Assembly (NCBI GenBank): GCA_015075445.1
Contig: JABTUJ010000005.1
Location: 1 to 64,000 of the forward strand
From: Verrucomicrobiales bacterium
GTDB lineage: Bacteria; Verrucomicrobiota; Verrucomicrobiia; Limisphaerales; J093
Direction of reading: 5' to 3'
Length of the DNA stretch: 64,000 nucleotides
The notes below the pieces were generated by a model that saw only the letters and a list, made by a program, of their open reading frames with translations, was not told the DNA's origin and ran no database searches. The position numbers and the translations under genes are program-made. Position 1 is the stretch's first letter. The number at the start of each line of letters is the position of its first letter. Shown here one piece after another: positions 34,545 through 43,344 of the stretch.

Positions 34545-36029
34545 TTACTCCGCGGTCTCCTTCAGGATGACAAAGCGGCTCACACCGTCGCGGACGAGGT
34601 TCACCACCACGCCCTGCTTGAGGTCCGCCTCCCGCACGGCCTGTCGAAACTCCCGCAGCGTCCGCGTCTCGGTCTGGTTGATCTCGGTGACGATGTCGCC
34701 TTTGCGCACGCCCCTCTGGGCGGCGATGCTGTCCGGCTCCACACCGGTCACCACCAACCCGTCGGTGTACTCCAGCCCCATCTCCCGCGCCAAGTCGCGC
34801 GTGAGCAGGCGGACCGAAATGCCCAGGTCCGTGGTCTCGGGCGTCGAGGGCGTGGCGCGTCGATTAAACGCCGGGGTGGCTTCCTCCGGCCACTCCGCCG
34901 GACTGACGCTGACCTTGACGGGCTTGCCCCGCCGCACCACGTCGAGCGTGACCGGCGCGCCGACCTTCTTGGCCCGGATCTCGCCCCGCAACTGCTGCGC
35001 GGTCGCCACCGGCTTGCCGTCCACCGCCGTGATCACGTCGCCCAGCCGCAACTCCGACTGCGCGGCCGGCCCCTCCTTCACCATCCCGCGCACCACCACC
35101 CCGTCACGGACGCCTTCCACCAGATCCCGATACTCGGCGTCGTCACTCAGCGCCCGGATCTCGATGCCCAGCCAGGCCCGCGTAAACTTGCCCGTCTCGA
35201 TCAATTGCTCGGCCACCTCGCGTGCCAGGTTGCTGGGGATGGCAAACCCGATGCCCGTGCGCAGCCCCCGGATCAGCGTGTTGATGCCCATGATCTCGCC
35301 GTCGATGTTCACCAGCGGCCCGCCGCTGTTGCCCGGGTTGATGTTGGCGTCGGTCTGCAGGAAGTCCTGATCCATCGAAGGATCCGGAATGATGGACGAG
35401 CGCCCCTTCGCGCTCACATGCCCGAAGGTCACGCTGTAGTCCAACTCGAAAGGCGCCCCGATCGCGATGGCAAACTCACCCACCCGCACCTTGTCGGAAT
35501 CGGCGAACTTCGCCGCCGGCAACCCCTGGGCGTCCACCTTGATCACCGCAACATCCGACTGCGAGTCCACCCCCCGCACCTCGGCATCGTACTCCTTCCC
35601 GTTGCTGAACCGCACCTTGATGCGGTCCGCCCCCTCGACCACATGGCCGTTCGTGAGGATGTAGCCGTCTTCGCGCATCACCACCCCCGAGCCCTGCCCG
35701 CTGTAGACCGGCGGCCGGTTCCGGCGCGGCTCGGCTCGTTCGCGGAAGCGCTCCTCCATGTCGCGGCGGAACTCCGGCGGCAGCCATTCCCAGAGCGGGT
35801 TCTCCTGCATCCGCGCGCCCGAGTAGTCGGGCTTGTAAGCCACGCGGATGACCACCACCGAGGGCGAGACCTTGTCCGCCACCTCGATGAACGCCTGGTT
35901 CAACTTGCGAGCCAGGCTCATCGCCTCCGATTCCTGCGCCCAGGCCGGAGGGGCGCTCACCGCCCCACCCACCGCCACAACCGCCAGCGCCATCGCTGCC
36001 GAGTTCCACCACTGCTTCATCGCTTTCAT
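34545..36029 (-). CDS. htrA: Do/HtrA-family periplasmic serine protease
   Basis: A 494-residue protease-chaperone. The signal peptide is MKAMKQWWNSAAMALAVVAV ending at AWA. The triad is His in ILTNGHVVEG (about 128), Asp in SQSDVAVIKV (about 158) and Ser in NPGNSGGPLV (about 234). Two PDZ domains follow (about 275-370 and 410-490). It degrades or refolds damaged envelope proteins. Start ATG 36029 is taken because it opens a good signal peptide; the frame extends 15 codons further. It is the first gene of a three-gene minus-strand group. Confidence 0.92.
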   Translation of the reverse strand: MKAMKQWWNSAAMALAVVAVGGAVSAPPAWAQESEAMSLARKLNQAFIEVADKVSPSVVVIRVAYKPDYSGARMQENPLWEWLPPEFRRDMEERFRERAEPRRNRPPVYSGQGSGVVMREDGYILTNGHVVEGADRIKVRFSNGKEYDAEVRGVDSQSDVAVIKVDAQGLPAAKFADSDKVRVGEFAIAIGAPFELDYSVTFGHVSAKGRSSIIPDPSMDQDFLQTDANINPGNSGGPLVNIDGEIMGINTLIRGLRTGIGFAIPSNLAREVAEQLIETGKFTRAWLGIEIRALSDDAEYRDLVEGVRDGVVVRGMVKEGPAAQSELRLGDVITAVDGKPVATAQQLRGEIRAKKVGAPVTLDVVRRGKPVKVSVSPAEWPEEATPAFNRRATPSTPETTDLGISVRLLTRDLAREMGLEYTDGLVVTGVEPDSIAAQRGVRKGDIVTEINQTETRTLREFRQAVREADLKQGVVVNLVRDGVSRFVILKETAE

Positions 36030-36170
36030 GTCATGATTTCTGCCACTGCACGCTTTGATGCCTTCGATGCCCACGCGGGCCGAACGTTCAATCCCCGGCG
36101 CCCCCGGCGCTCACGTTGACGCCCGCCCCCCGGCCGCCTAATCTGCCGCACGGCAAATGAATCGCAACCG

Positions 36171-36899
36171 ATGTTGAACGTCGTCGAAAACCTGCTCGTG
36201 CTCCAGGACCGGGACCGCGCCTTGACCCAGCTCCAAGCCGAGTTGGCCGCCGTTGCCCCCCAGCGCGCCGGGGCCGCCAGCCGGGCCCGCGCCGCCCAGA
36301 CGACCCTCGAGGCCGCCCGACAGAAAACCCTGCAGCTCGAAGCCGAACGCAAGCGCCTCGAACTCGAGGTGCAGTCGCGCAAGCAGCTCATCGAGAAGTA
36401 CTCCCTCCAGCAGTTCCAGACCAAACGCAACGAGGAGTACCGCGCCCTGACCCACGAAATCACCACCTGCCAGACCGCCATCGTCAAGTTCGAGGATGAA
36501 GAGCTCGAGATCATGGAGCAGTTGGAACAAGCCCAGAAGGCCTGGCTCGCTGCCAAGGAGGCCGCCGCCCACGTCCAACTCGAGGCCGATCGTGTCGTGG
36601 CTGACCTCAACGCGCGCGAGCAGAACCTCCGCCAACAGCTCGCGTCGCTCCAGCAGGGCCGCGCCGAACTCGCCGCCTCCGTCGAACCCGGGCTCCTGGC
36701 CCGCTATGAACGCCTCCGCAAAACCAAGGGCGACCGCGTCGTCTCGGGCGTCGAACACGGCGCCTGCGGCGGCTGCCACGTGAGCCTCCCCGCCCAAGTC
36801 ATCATCGGCTGCCGCTCCGGCCAGGAACTCACCCAGTGCCCCAACTGCGGCCGCATCCTCTTCTACACCCGCGACATGGACATGGTTCGGGCGGAGTAG
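36171..36899 (+). CDS. Coiled-coil C4 zinc-ribbon protein (CT398/DUF164 type)
   Basis: A 242-residue protein. Residues 5-170 form a long charged coiled coil (EAARQKTLQLEAERKRLELE). The end has two cysteine pairs, GACGGCHV near 198 and QCPNCGR near 222, forming a zinc ribbon. This matches the CT398-like family of bacterial hairpin coiled-coil proteins with zinc ribbons. Proposed roles include links to secretion or RNA metabolism, but none is firm. The radical SAM gene follows 17 bases after the stop. Confidence 0.85.
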   Translation: MLNVVENLLVLQDRDRALTQLQAELAAVAPQRAGAASRARAAQTTLEAARQKTLQLEAERKRLELEVQSRKQLIEKYSLQQFQTKRNEEYRALTHEITTCQTAIVKFEDEELEIMEQLEQAQKAWLAAKEAAAHVQLEADRVVADLNAREQNLRQQLASLQQGRAELAASVEPGLLARYERLRKTKGDRVVSGVEHGACGGCHVSLPAQVIIGCRSGQELTQCPNCGRILFYTRDMDMVRAE

Positions 36900-36916
36900 C
36901 CCCCCGCCGCGTCCCG

Positions 36917-38530
36917 ATGCCTGAGATCGTCCTGGCCGCGCTGAACGCGAAGTACTCCCACGCCGCCTTCGGGCTGCGCTATCTCCTCGCCAACCTGGGG
37001 GAACTCCGCTCCCGCGCCGCCCTCGCCGAGTTCACCCTGGACCAGCGCCCCCTCGAGATCGTCGAGCAGGTGCTCGCCCTCCAACCCCGCATCGTCGGCT
37101 TCGGCGTCTACATCTGGAACGTCCGCCCGACCACCGAGGTCGTCACCCTGCTCAAACGTCTCCGCCCCGAGATCGTGATCGTGCTGGGCGGTCCCGAGGT
37201 CAGCTACGAGACGGACACCCAGGAGATCGTGCGACTCGTCGATCACGTAATCCCCGGCGAGGCCGACCTCGCCTTCGCCGCCTTCTGCCGTGCCTGCCTG
37301 ACCGGCCAGCGACCCGCCGCGCGGATCCTCCCCGCTCCCCTCCCGGACCCCGCCCGGCTCGCCCTGCCCTACGACGAGTACGACGACCGCGACCTCGCGC
37401 ATCGCGTGGTCTATGTCGAGGCCTCGCGGGGTTGCCCCTTCGAATGCGAGTTCTGTCTCTCCTCGCTCGACATCCCGGTGCGCGCCTTCCCCCTCGAGCC
37501 CTTCCTGGCGGCGATGGACCGCCTCCTGGCGCGAGGTCTCCAGCACTTCAAGTTCGTGGATCGCACCTTCAACCTGAACCTGCGGACCAGCACGGCCATC
37601 CTCGAGTTCTTCGCCGACCGCTGGCGGCCCGGTCTGTTCCTGCACTTCGAGATGGTGCCGGACCGTTTCCCCGCCGACCTCCGCGCCCGCGTCGCCCGCT
37701 TCCCCGCAGGGGCCCTACAGTTCGAGGTCGGCATCCAGACGTTCAACCCCGAGGTCGCCACCCGCATTCATCGGCGCCAGGACTGCGGCCGCCTCGAGGC
37801 CAACCTGCGCTTTCTCCGTGAAGAGACCGGCGTGCATCTGCATGCCGACCTCATCTTCGGCCTGCCCGGGGAATCCCTCGACAGCTTTGCGGCCGGCTTC
37901 GACCGGCTCCTGGCCCTGCGACCCCACGAAATCCAGGTGGGACTGCTCAAGCGCCTTCGCGGAACCCCGATCGGTCGCCACGACATTGAGTGGGGCATGG
38001 TCTATTCCCCGCTCGCCCCTTATGAGCTGCTCGAGAACCGGTTGCTCGACTTCGCCACCGTCCAGCGGCTCCGCCGGTTTGCGCGGTTCTGGGACTTGCT
38101 CGCCAACAGCGGCCGCTTCACCCACACGGTGCCGCTGGTCTGGGAAGGCGCTCCTTCACCCTTTCACGCATTTCTCGCCTGCAGCGACTGGCTCTTGAGC
38201 AGCCTCGGCCAACACCACGCCATCGCCCTGCCCCGGCTCACCCACGCCCTCGAACGCTACCTGACCGAGGTCCGCCGTCTGCCCCTCGATCGCGTCCGTG
38301 CGTGTCTTTCCCGGGATGCAACCCCGCCCGTCGCTGATTCGCGGGGCACCGCCCGCCAACGCCGCCACCAGGCCGAGGATGCTACAAACCACGCGCCTCG
38401 AACTCCGCCGCGAACCCCTCCCGAAAGGTCGGGAAGCGGAGCTGATAGCCGAGATCGCGGCGCAGCTTCCGGTTCAGCACCCGCTTGTTCGTCGCACCCC
38501 GCCGCGCCGCCGGCGCCGACGCCTCGGTGA
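36917..38530 (+). CDS. B12-binding radical SAM protein
   Basis: A 537-residue protein. Residues 1-140 have a cobalamin-binding Rossmann pattern (PRIVGFGVYIWNVRPTTEV, VIVLGGPEVSYE). The radical SAM cluster motif is CPFECEFC (about 173-180). HLHADLIFGLPGES near 310 is typical of this superfamily; the C-terminal third matches DUF4080-type proteins. The substrate is unknown. The last 70 residues are low-complexity (APRTPPRTPPERSGSGAD) and lie antisense to the SDR gene, overlapping it by 149 bases. The natural protein may end near RACLSRDA, with the tail arising from loss of a stop or a frameshift. Confidence 0.83.
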   Translation: MPEIVLAALNAKYSHAAFGLRYLLANLGELRSRAALAEFTLDQRPLEIVEQVLALQPRIVGFGVYIWNVRPTTEVVTLLKRLRPEIVIVLGGPEVSYETDTQEIVRLVDHVIPGEADLAFAAFCRACLTGQRPAARILPAPLPDPARLALPYDEYDDRDLAHRVVYVEASRGCPFECEFCLSSLDIPVRAFPLEPFLAAMDRLLARGLQHFKFVDRTFNLNLRTSTAILEFFADRWRPGLFLHFEMVPDRFPADLRARVARFPAGALQFEVGIQTFNPEVATRIHRRQDCGRLEANLRFLREETGVHLHADLIFGLPGESLDSFAAGFDRLLALRPHEIQVGLLKRLRGTPIGRHDIEWGMVYSPLAPYELLENRLLDFATVQRLRRFARFWDLLANSGRFTHTVPLVWEGAPSPFHAFLACSDWLLSSLGQHHAIALPRLTHALERYLTEVRRLPLDRVRACLSRDATPPVADSRGTARQRRHQAEDATNHAPRTPPRTPPERSGSGADSRDRGAASGSAPACSSHPAAPPAPTPR

Positions 38531-39266
38531 TGGGCAACGCTGTCGGGAAGGGGCGACCCGTGCGTGCGGCCAACCACTCGAACAGGACCCGCTGCGTCAC
38601 CGGTTCGTCATCGCTGACGTTGTAGATCTCCCCGTTCCGGCCGTGTTCAAGCGCCGCCCGGATCGCGCCCACAACATCGTCCCGGTGGATCATGTTCAAA
38701 ACCCGGGTCCCGTCCCCTTCGAGCCGCGCTTCGCCGGCCAGAAACTGCCGCAGCCAATAGCCGCGCCCCGGCCCGTAAATCCCCGACAACCGCAGGATCA
38801 CGGCCGGAAATCCCCGCTGCTTGGCCGCTTCCTGGAGGAGCTGTTCCGTCTCGACCAGGATCCGACCCGTGGGTGACGCCGGTTCGACCGGGCTGCTCTC
38901 GTCCACCTCCGATCCGTCGTTCTGCGCATAGACCCCCGTGCTGCTGGTGTAGACGTAGCGACCCAACGACGCTCCCCCCAACCAGTCCAGCAAGTGCCGC
39001 GTGCCGTCCAAGTACACCCGCCGGTACTCCGTTGCGCCGCCCCCGCCAGCCGATACGCAGTTCACCACCCAGTCGAACGCGGGCGGCATGACCCGCAGGC
39101 TCGCCGGATCCGTCACGTCCCCGCTCACCCGTCGGAGCTCCGGAGGCGCGGTCCCAGCCACGCCGGGCCACGATCGGCGCAGCCCCCACACCTCATGCCC
39201 CTGCCCGGAGAGGTGCTCCGCCAGGGGCAGCCCGACGTACCCGCAACCGACGATCAAGACGCGCAT
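38382..39266 (-). CDS. Atypical SDR (NAD-dependent epimerase/dehydratase, YeeZ-like)
   Basis: A 294-residue protein. The nucleotide-binding motif is IVGCGYVGLPLAEHL (GxxGxxG), followed by YVYTSSTGVYAQ and LRLSGIYGPGR, as in extended SDRs. The usual YxxxK is missing: the expected place reads PTGRILVETE. This is seen in atypical SDRs such as YeeZ. Catalysis is therefore doubtful; a binding or regulatory role is possible. Start 39266 (MRVLIVG) is preferred over the ATG four codons upstream. It is convergent with the radical SAM gene and overlaps its tail. Confidence 0.83.
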   Translation of the reverse strand: MRVLIVGCGYVGLPLAEHLSGQGHEVWGLRRSWPGVAGTAPPELRRVSGDVTDPASLRVMPPAFDWVVNCVSAGGGGATEYRRVYLDGTRHLLDWLGGASLGRYVYTSSTGVYAQNDGSEVDESSPVEPASPTGRILVETEQLLQEAAKQRGFPAVILRLSGIYGPGRGYWLRQFLAGEARLEGDGTRVLNMIHRDDVVGAIRAALEHGRNGEIYNVSDDEPVTQRVLFEWLAARTGRPFPTALPITEASAPAARRGATNKRVLNRKLRRDLGYQLRFPTFREGFAAEFEARGL

Positions 39267-39282
39267 GGCCGCCAACATAGCG

Positions 39283-39362
39283 CCGCTGGAAGCCGGCGCA
39301 CTCCCTACGCGTTGCGCCGGACCGGCGGTGTGGAAATCGCCAAGCGTCTGGAGCGCGTGCGG
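39283..39362. repeat. Dispersed intergenic repeat, copy B
   Basis: It begins CCGCTGGAAGCCGGCGCACT and matches copy A at 9375-9453. It lies just upstream of the SDR start codon and runs into the tandem repeat at 39342-39446. Confidence 0.65.
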
Positions 39363-39446
39363 TTGACCGCCGTTTTGCGTAAGGGGCAGGAGACGTCGCG
39401 AAGCGTCTGGAGTGCGTGCGGTTGACCGCCGCTTTGCGTAAAAGGG
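39342..39446. repeat. Two-copy tandem repeat, 59-base period
   Basis: AAGCGTCTGGAGCGCGTGCG (39342) and AAGCGTCTGGAGTGCGTGCG (39401) start two units of about 45 bases that differ at only a couple of positions across 40 bases. It fills the gap between the SDR gene and the PQQ-propeller gene and ends about 25 bases before the latter's stop. Confidence 0.75.
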
Positions 39447-39471
39447 AGGCTGCCGGCAAACCCCTTGACCC

Positions 39472-41100
39472 CTACGGCGCCTGGGCCCCTTCGGCCAACG
39501 CGTACAACCGGCTCATCGTCGTCAGGTACAACACCCCGTTCGCCGCCGTGCAGGTGGCGCTGATCGGGGACCGCAACTCGAGTTCGGTCAACAACCGCAT
39601 CTCGCGCGATGCCTCAAACACCAGGAACTGCCCGCGTCGCGTGCTCGCGTACACCTTGCCGTCCGCCACGAACGGCGAGGCCCAGAAATCGCCGCTCGCC
39701 GCATGGGTCCACAGTCCTTCGCCCGTCCGGATGTCCACGCAGTGAAATCCCCCTTCGCAATCGCCGATGAACAGCAGGCCGTCGTGCACCGCCGGCGTGG
39801 CAAAGACGTGCTTTCCGAGACGGTACCTCCAGATCTCTCCCGTCGTCGTGATCTCCCCGGTCTGGGTCGCGTCAATACAGGTCACCCACGACTCGTTCTT
39901 GCCCCACCACAGATCGCCGCCCCCGGCCACATACACGCGATTCTCGTGGAAAACGGGCATCCCGAAGATGTCGCTGGGGCTCTCGCGCCGGTTCTGGTGG
40001 TACCGATGGATATCCACCTTGGGGGCCTGTGGATCGAAGTCGAAACGCCAGACCAGCTTCAGCGTGGCCGGCACCTCGCCCGCCACGGCGTCCTGGGCGA
40101 GCGGTTCGAAGGCGTAAATGACCGCGTCGCCGCCGGCCAGGAAGATCAACGGGCGTCCGTCGACCACCCCCAGCGCGGGGGACGACCACGAACAATGGAA
40201 GATCAAGTCGCCCCGGACGGAGCGGTCGCGTGCCAGGTAGTGCCCCGTGCGTTTGTCGAGCACCACCAACCCCGGGGCGTCGGGTCGGCGGATGCGCCGA
40301 TGCGTGTTATCCACCCCCGTGCCCGAGTTCAGGTAAAGGTGATTGCCGTGGATGAGAATCGAACTGTGCGCGGCGTCATGCGACCAGATCCCCGCTCCGC
40401 TGCTCAGATCGAACATCCAGAGGATGTCGGCATCCAGCGGGCCGGGTTCGATGCGCTGGGGCGTGGGCGCGCTCGGGATCAGGGTCCCGTCGGGCAGGAA
40501 CGCCTCGGGCGCCCCGCGGGCCAGTGTGTTCGTGGGCTGGGGCGCGTAGTAGATCGCCTCGTTGAGGAACGGGCCGTCGTTGCCGTTGGCCATGCCGTGC
40601 AGGTCCAGGCACAGCACCACCCCGCGGTTGTCTACCACATAGACGCGATCCCCTTCGATGGTGGCCGGCGAGCAGATCCCGCTGTTCGGCCAGTCGAAGT
40701 AGATGTCCTCGACCCGCTTGGGCACCACGAGCTGCCACAGGAAACGACCGTCCCGCTCATCAAAACACATCAGCACACCCCGATCCCCTTCGTGCTTCGG
40801 GTCGCGCGGATTCTGGTTGTTCGTGCCGATTAGGACCCGGCCGCTGCCAATGACCGGCGTGCCATGGGTCTCGCTGCCCAACAGCGCCATCCACCGCACG
40901 TTTCGCCCCGTGGACGGCTCGAAGCCGGCCGGCAGACCGCGTTCGGTCGATACCAGGTTGCGGGACCAGAGCTGGCCCCACGCGGGCTGGTCCCCCGCCT
41001 GCAGAACCGCTGCCAGCGCGAAAGGCCCGCACCATCGCCACCCTCTGGCTCCGACCACCGCCCTCACACCTCGCCCAGACCGGTTCGAGAAGATGCGCAT
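39472..41100 (-). CDS. Secreted PQQ-like beta-propeller protein
   Basis: A 542-residue protein with a signal-like N-terminus (GPFALAAVLQAGDQPAWG). It has repeated propeller blades with the W..P pattern (GEIWRYRLGKHVFATPAV, GEGLWTHAASGDFWASP). It lacks the conserved catalytic residues I would expect of a quinoprotein dehydrogenase, so it is more likely a scaffold or an uncharacterised secreted propeller, a type frequent in PVC bacteria. Start ATG 41100 is chosen (MRIFSNRSG); the frame extends 12 codons further. It is divergent from the sugar operon at 41318. Confidence 0.78.
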   Translation of the reverse strand: MRIFSNRSGRGVRAVVGARGWRWCGPFALAAVLQAGDQPAWGQLWSRNLVSTERGLPAGFEPSTGRNVRWMALLGSETHGTPVIGSGRVLIGTNNQNPRDPKHEGDRGVLMCFDERDGRFLWQLVVPKRVEDIYFDWPNSGICSPATIEGDRVYVVDNRGVVLCLDLHGMANGNDGPFLNEAIYYAPQPTNTLARGAPEAFLPDGTLIPSAPTPQRIEPGPLDADILWMFDLSSGAGIWSHDAAHSSILIHGNHLYLNSGTGVDNTHRRIRRPDAPGLVVLDKRTGHYLARDRSVRGDLIFHCSWSSPALGVVDGRPLIFLAGGDAVIYAFEPLAQDAVAGEVPATLKLVWRFDFDPQAPKVDIHRYHQNRRESPSDIFGMPVFHENRVYVAGGGDLWWGKNESWVTCIDATQTGEITTTGEIWRYRLGKHVFATPAVHDGLLFIGDCEGGFHCVDIRTGEGLWTHAASGDFWASPFVADGKVYASTRRGQFLVFEASREMRLLTELELRSPISATCTAANGVLYLTTMSRLYALAEGAQAP

Positions 41101-41317
41101 CGCGCGACTATGCCGTCCCGTCCGCTTGCCTGCCAACCGGATTCCCCCACTCCCTCAGCTACCCCCGGCTGCTACCTCCGGCTTGCCTCGCCACTGGCAC
41201 CCGGTATCCTCCGGGCCATGTCAACCGGGCATCCCTCTCCCGAGCCGGCGTGTCAACTCGCCTGCCCGTCCTTGGTGATACCCCTTTCCCCTGGTCTCCC
41301 AGCCCCCGTTTCTTACC

Positions 41318-42157
41318 ATGCCTGATCGCTCTCTCACTGACCGTTTGGCCGTCTGCAGTTGGTCGCTCCAACCCACCTCGGCCGATGACCTGTTCCAAAA
41401 ACTCGCCGCCACCGGCATTCCGCGCGTGTCCCTCGCCCTCGATCCGGTGCGGGAAAACCGCGACGGCGCGTGGGCGGACTTCAAGGAACGCTGCGCCCAG
41501 CAGGGGATCACCTGCGTTTCCGGCATGATGACTGCGATTGGCGAGGACTACTCGACTCTCGAGTCCATCAAGCGCACCGGCGGGGTCGTGCCGGACGAAC
41601 ACTGGGAGGGGAACTGGCGCAACTTCGAGGCCAACGCCGACCTCGCCGTGCGCCTCGGCCTCAAGTTCGTCATGTTCCATGCCGGCTTCCTGCCGCATGA
41701 GGAGAGCGACCCCGCCTTCGCCAAGCTCCTCGCTCGACTGGCCAGGGTCGCCGGCCTCTTCGCCGCCCGCGACATCGTGATCGGCTTCGAGACCGGCCAG
41801 GAAACGGGCGAGACCCTTGCCACCTTCCTGCGCAAGCTCGACCGCCCGAATGTCGGCATCAACTTCGACCCGGCCAACATGCTCCTCTACGACAAGGGGG
41901 ATCCCATCGCCGCCCTCCGGACGCTCGGGCCCTGGCTGCGCCAATGCCATCTGAAGGACGCCACGCGCACCCGCGTTCCCGGCACCTGGGGCGAGGAGGT
42001 CGTCCTGGGCACCGGCCAAGTGGACTGGCGCGCGTTTTTCGCCGTCCTGCGCGAGCTCCAATACACCGGCGACCTGGCCATCGAACGCGAGGCCGGCACC
42101 CAGCGCGTCGCCGACATCCGCACCGCCCGCGAGTATGTCGAGCGCCTGTTGGCATGA
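41318..42157 (+). CDS. Sugar phosphate isomerase/epimerase-family TIM-barrel protein
   Basis: A 279-residue xylose-isomerase-like/AP-endonuclease-2-type barrel. Metal-ligand-like acids are in IGFETGQE, NVGINFDPANM and LAIEREAG, with histidines in VMFHAGF and QCHLKDA. It is the first gene of a three-gene unit with an oxidoreductase and a sugar symporter, so conversion of an imported sugar or sugar acid is likely. The precise substrate is not readable. Confidence 0.83.
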   Translation: MPDRSLTDRLAVCSWSLQPTSADDLFQKLAATGIPRVSLALDPVRENRDGAWADFKERCAQQGITCVSGMMTAIGEDYSTLESIKRTGGVVPDEHWEGNWRNFEANADLAVRLGLKFVMFHAGFLPHEESDPAFAKLLARLARVAGLFAARDIVIGFETGQETGETLATFLRKLDRPNVGINFDPANMLLYDKGDPIAALRTLGPWLRQCHLKDATRTRVPGTWGEEVVLGTGQVDWRAFFAVLRELQYTGDLAIEREAGTQRVADIRTAREYVERLLA

Positions 42158-42259
42158 GCGACGCGCGCCCGTAACCCGACCGGCTGAAAAACCGCTCCCT
42201 CTCCACCCAGCGCCTTCGCCAACCAACGCCACGATCCAACCCTCGTCTCCTCTTTCTCT

Positions 42260-43291
42260 ATGAGCCAACCCGTCAACGTCGGCATCATCGGCCTCGGCTT
42301 CATGGGCCAGACCCACATCAAGGCCTACCGCCAGGTCCCCGGCGCCCACATCGCGGCCATCGACGCCGTCGCCTGCCGGCCGACGGCAACCTCCACCGGC
42401 GTGGCCGGCAACATCGCCACCACGGATGCCATCCACTTCGATCTGTCAGTGGTGAAAGCGTACCGGGACTACCGCGAGCTCCTGGCCAACCCGGACGTGC
42501 ACCTCGTGGACATCTGCCTGCCCACCCCGTTGCACGCCGAGACCGCCCTCGCTGCCCTCGCCGCCGGCAAACATGTCCTTTGCGAGAAACCCCTCGCGCG
42601 CCGCACGACCGTCGCCCGCGAGATCCTGGCCGCCGCCCAGACCGCCCGCGGCTACTTCATGCCGGCGCACTGTCTCCGGTTCTGGCCCGAATGGGCCTGG
42701 CTCAAGACGGCCCTCGCCGAACAACGCTTCGGCAAGGTCCTCACCGCGAAGTTCACCCGCCTTTCCGAGCCGCCCGCCTGGAGCCAGAGCACCTACCTCA
42801 AAGGCGATGACTCCGGCGGGGCCCTCTTCGACCTCCACATCCACGACACCGACTTCGTCCAGTTCTGCTTCGGCCGGCCGCGGGCCGTGATGGCGACTGG
42901 CCAGTCCCGATTGAGCGGTGCCATCGACCATGTCTTCACCCTGTACGAGGTCGCCGACGGGGCCAGTGTGATGGCCGAAGGCAGTTGGCTCATGGGGCCG
43001 GGCTTCGGTTTCAAGATGGCCTACCGCGTGGGCTTCGAGCGCGCCACCGTGGACTACGACAGCACCCGCGGCGCCGAGGCCCTGAAGGTGTTCGCCCTCG
43101 ATCAACCCCCGCAGACCGTCAAGGTCGAGGGTGGCGACGGCTATGTCGGCGAAGTCCGCCACCTGATTGAGAGCATCCAGGCCGGCACCCCGCCCTCGGT
43201 CGTCACCGCCGCCGACGGCCTTGGCGCCGTCGAGATCTGCGAGGCCGAGGAGCGTTCGGTGCAGAGCGGCCAGTGGGAGCGACTCGATTGA
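42260..43291 (+). CDS. Gfo/Idh/MocA-family NAD(P)-dependent oxidoreductase
   Basis: A 343-residue cytoplasmic dehydrogenase. The N-terminal Rossmann motif is NVGIIGLGFMGQTH; the family motif is CEKPLARR near 112. The C-terminal part has the GALFDLHIHDTDFVQF segment containing the catalytic His region. It follows the isomerase gene by 102 bases and precedes the symporter. These enzymes oxidise or reduce sugars, inositols or their derivatives; the operon suggests catabolism of a sugar imported by the FucP-like carrier. Confidence 0.88.
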   Translation: MSQPVNVGIIGLGFMGQTHIKAYRQVPGAHIAAIDAVACRPTATSTGVAGNIATTDAIHFDLSVVKAYRDYRELLANPDVHLVDICLPTPLHAETALAALAAGKHVLCEKPLARRTTVAREILAAAQTARGYFMPAHCLRFWPEWAWLKTALAEQRFGKVLTAKFTRLSEPPAWSQSTYLKGDDSGGALFDLHIHDTDFVQFCFGRPRAVMATGQSRLSGAIDHVFTLYEVADGASVMAEGSWLMGPGFGFKMAYRVGFERATVDYDSTRGAEALKVFALDQPPQTVKVEGGDGYVGEVRHLIESIQAGTPPSVVTAADGLGAVEICEAEERSVQSGQWERLD

Positions 43292-43344
43292 ACCGTCCGC
43301 CCGATGACGAAAACCCACACCCCCAGCCAGAAGGGTCTGCCTCC

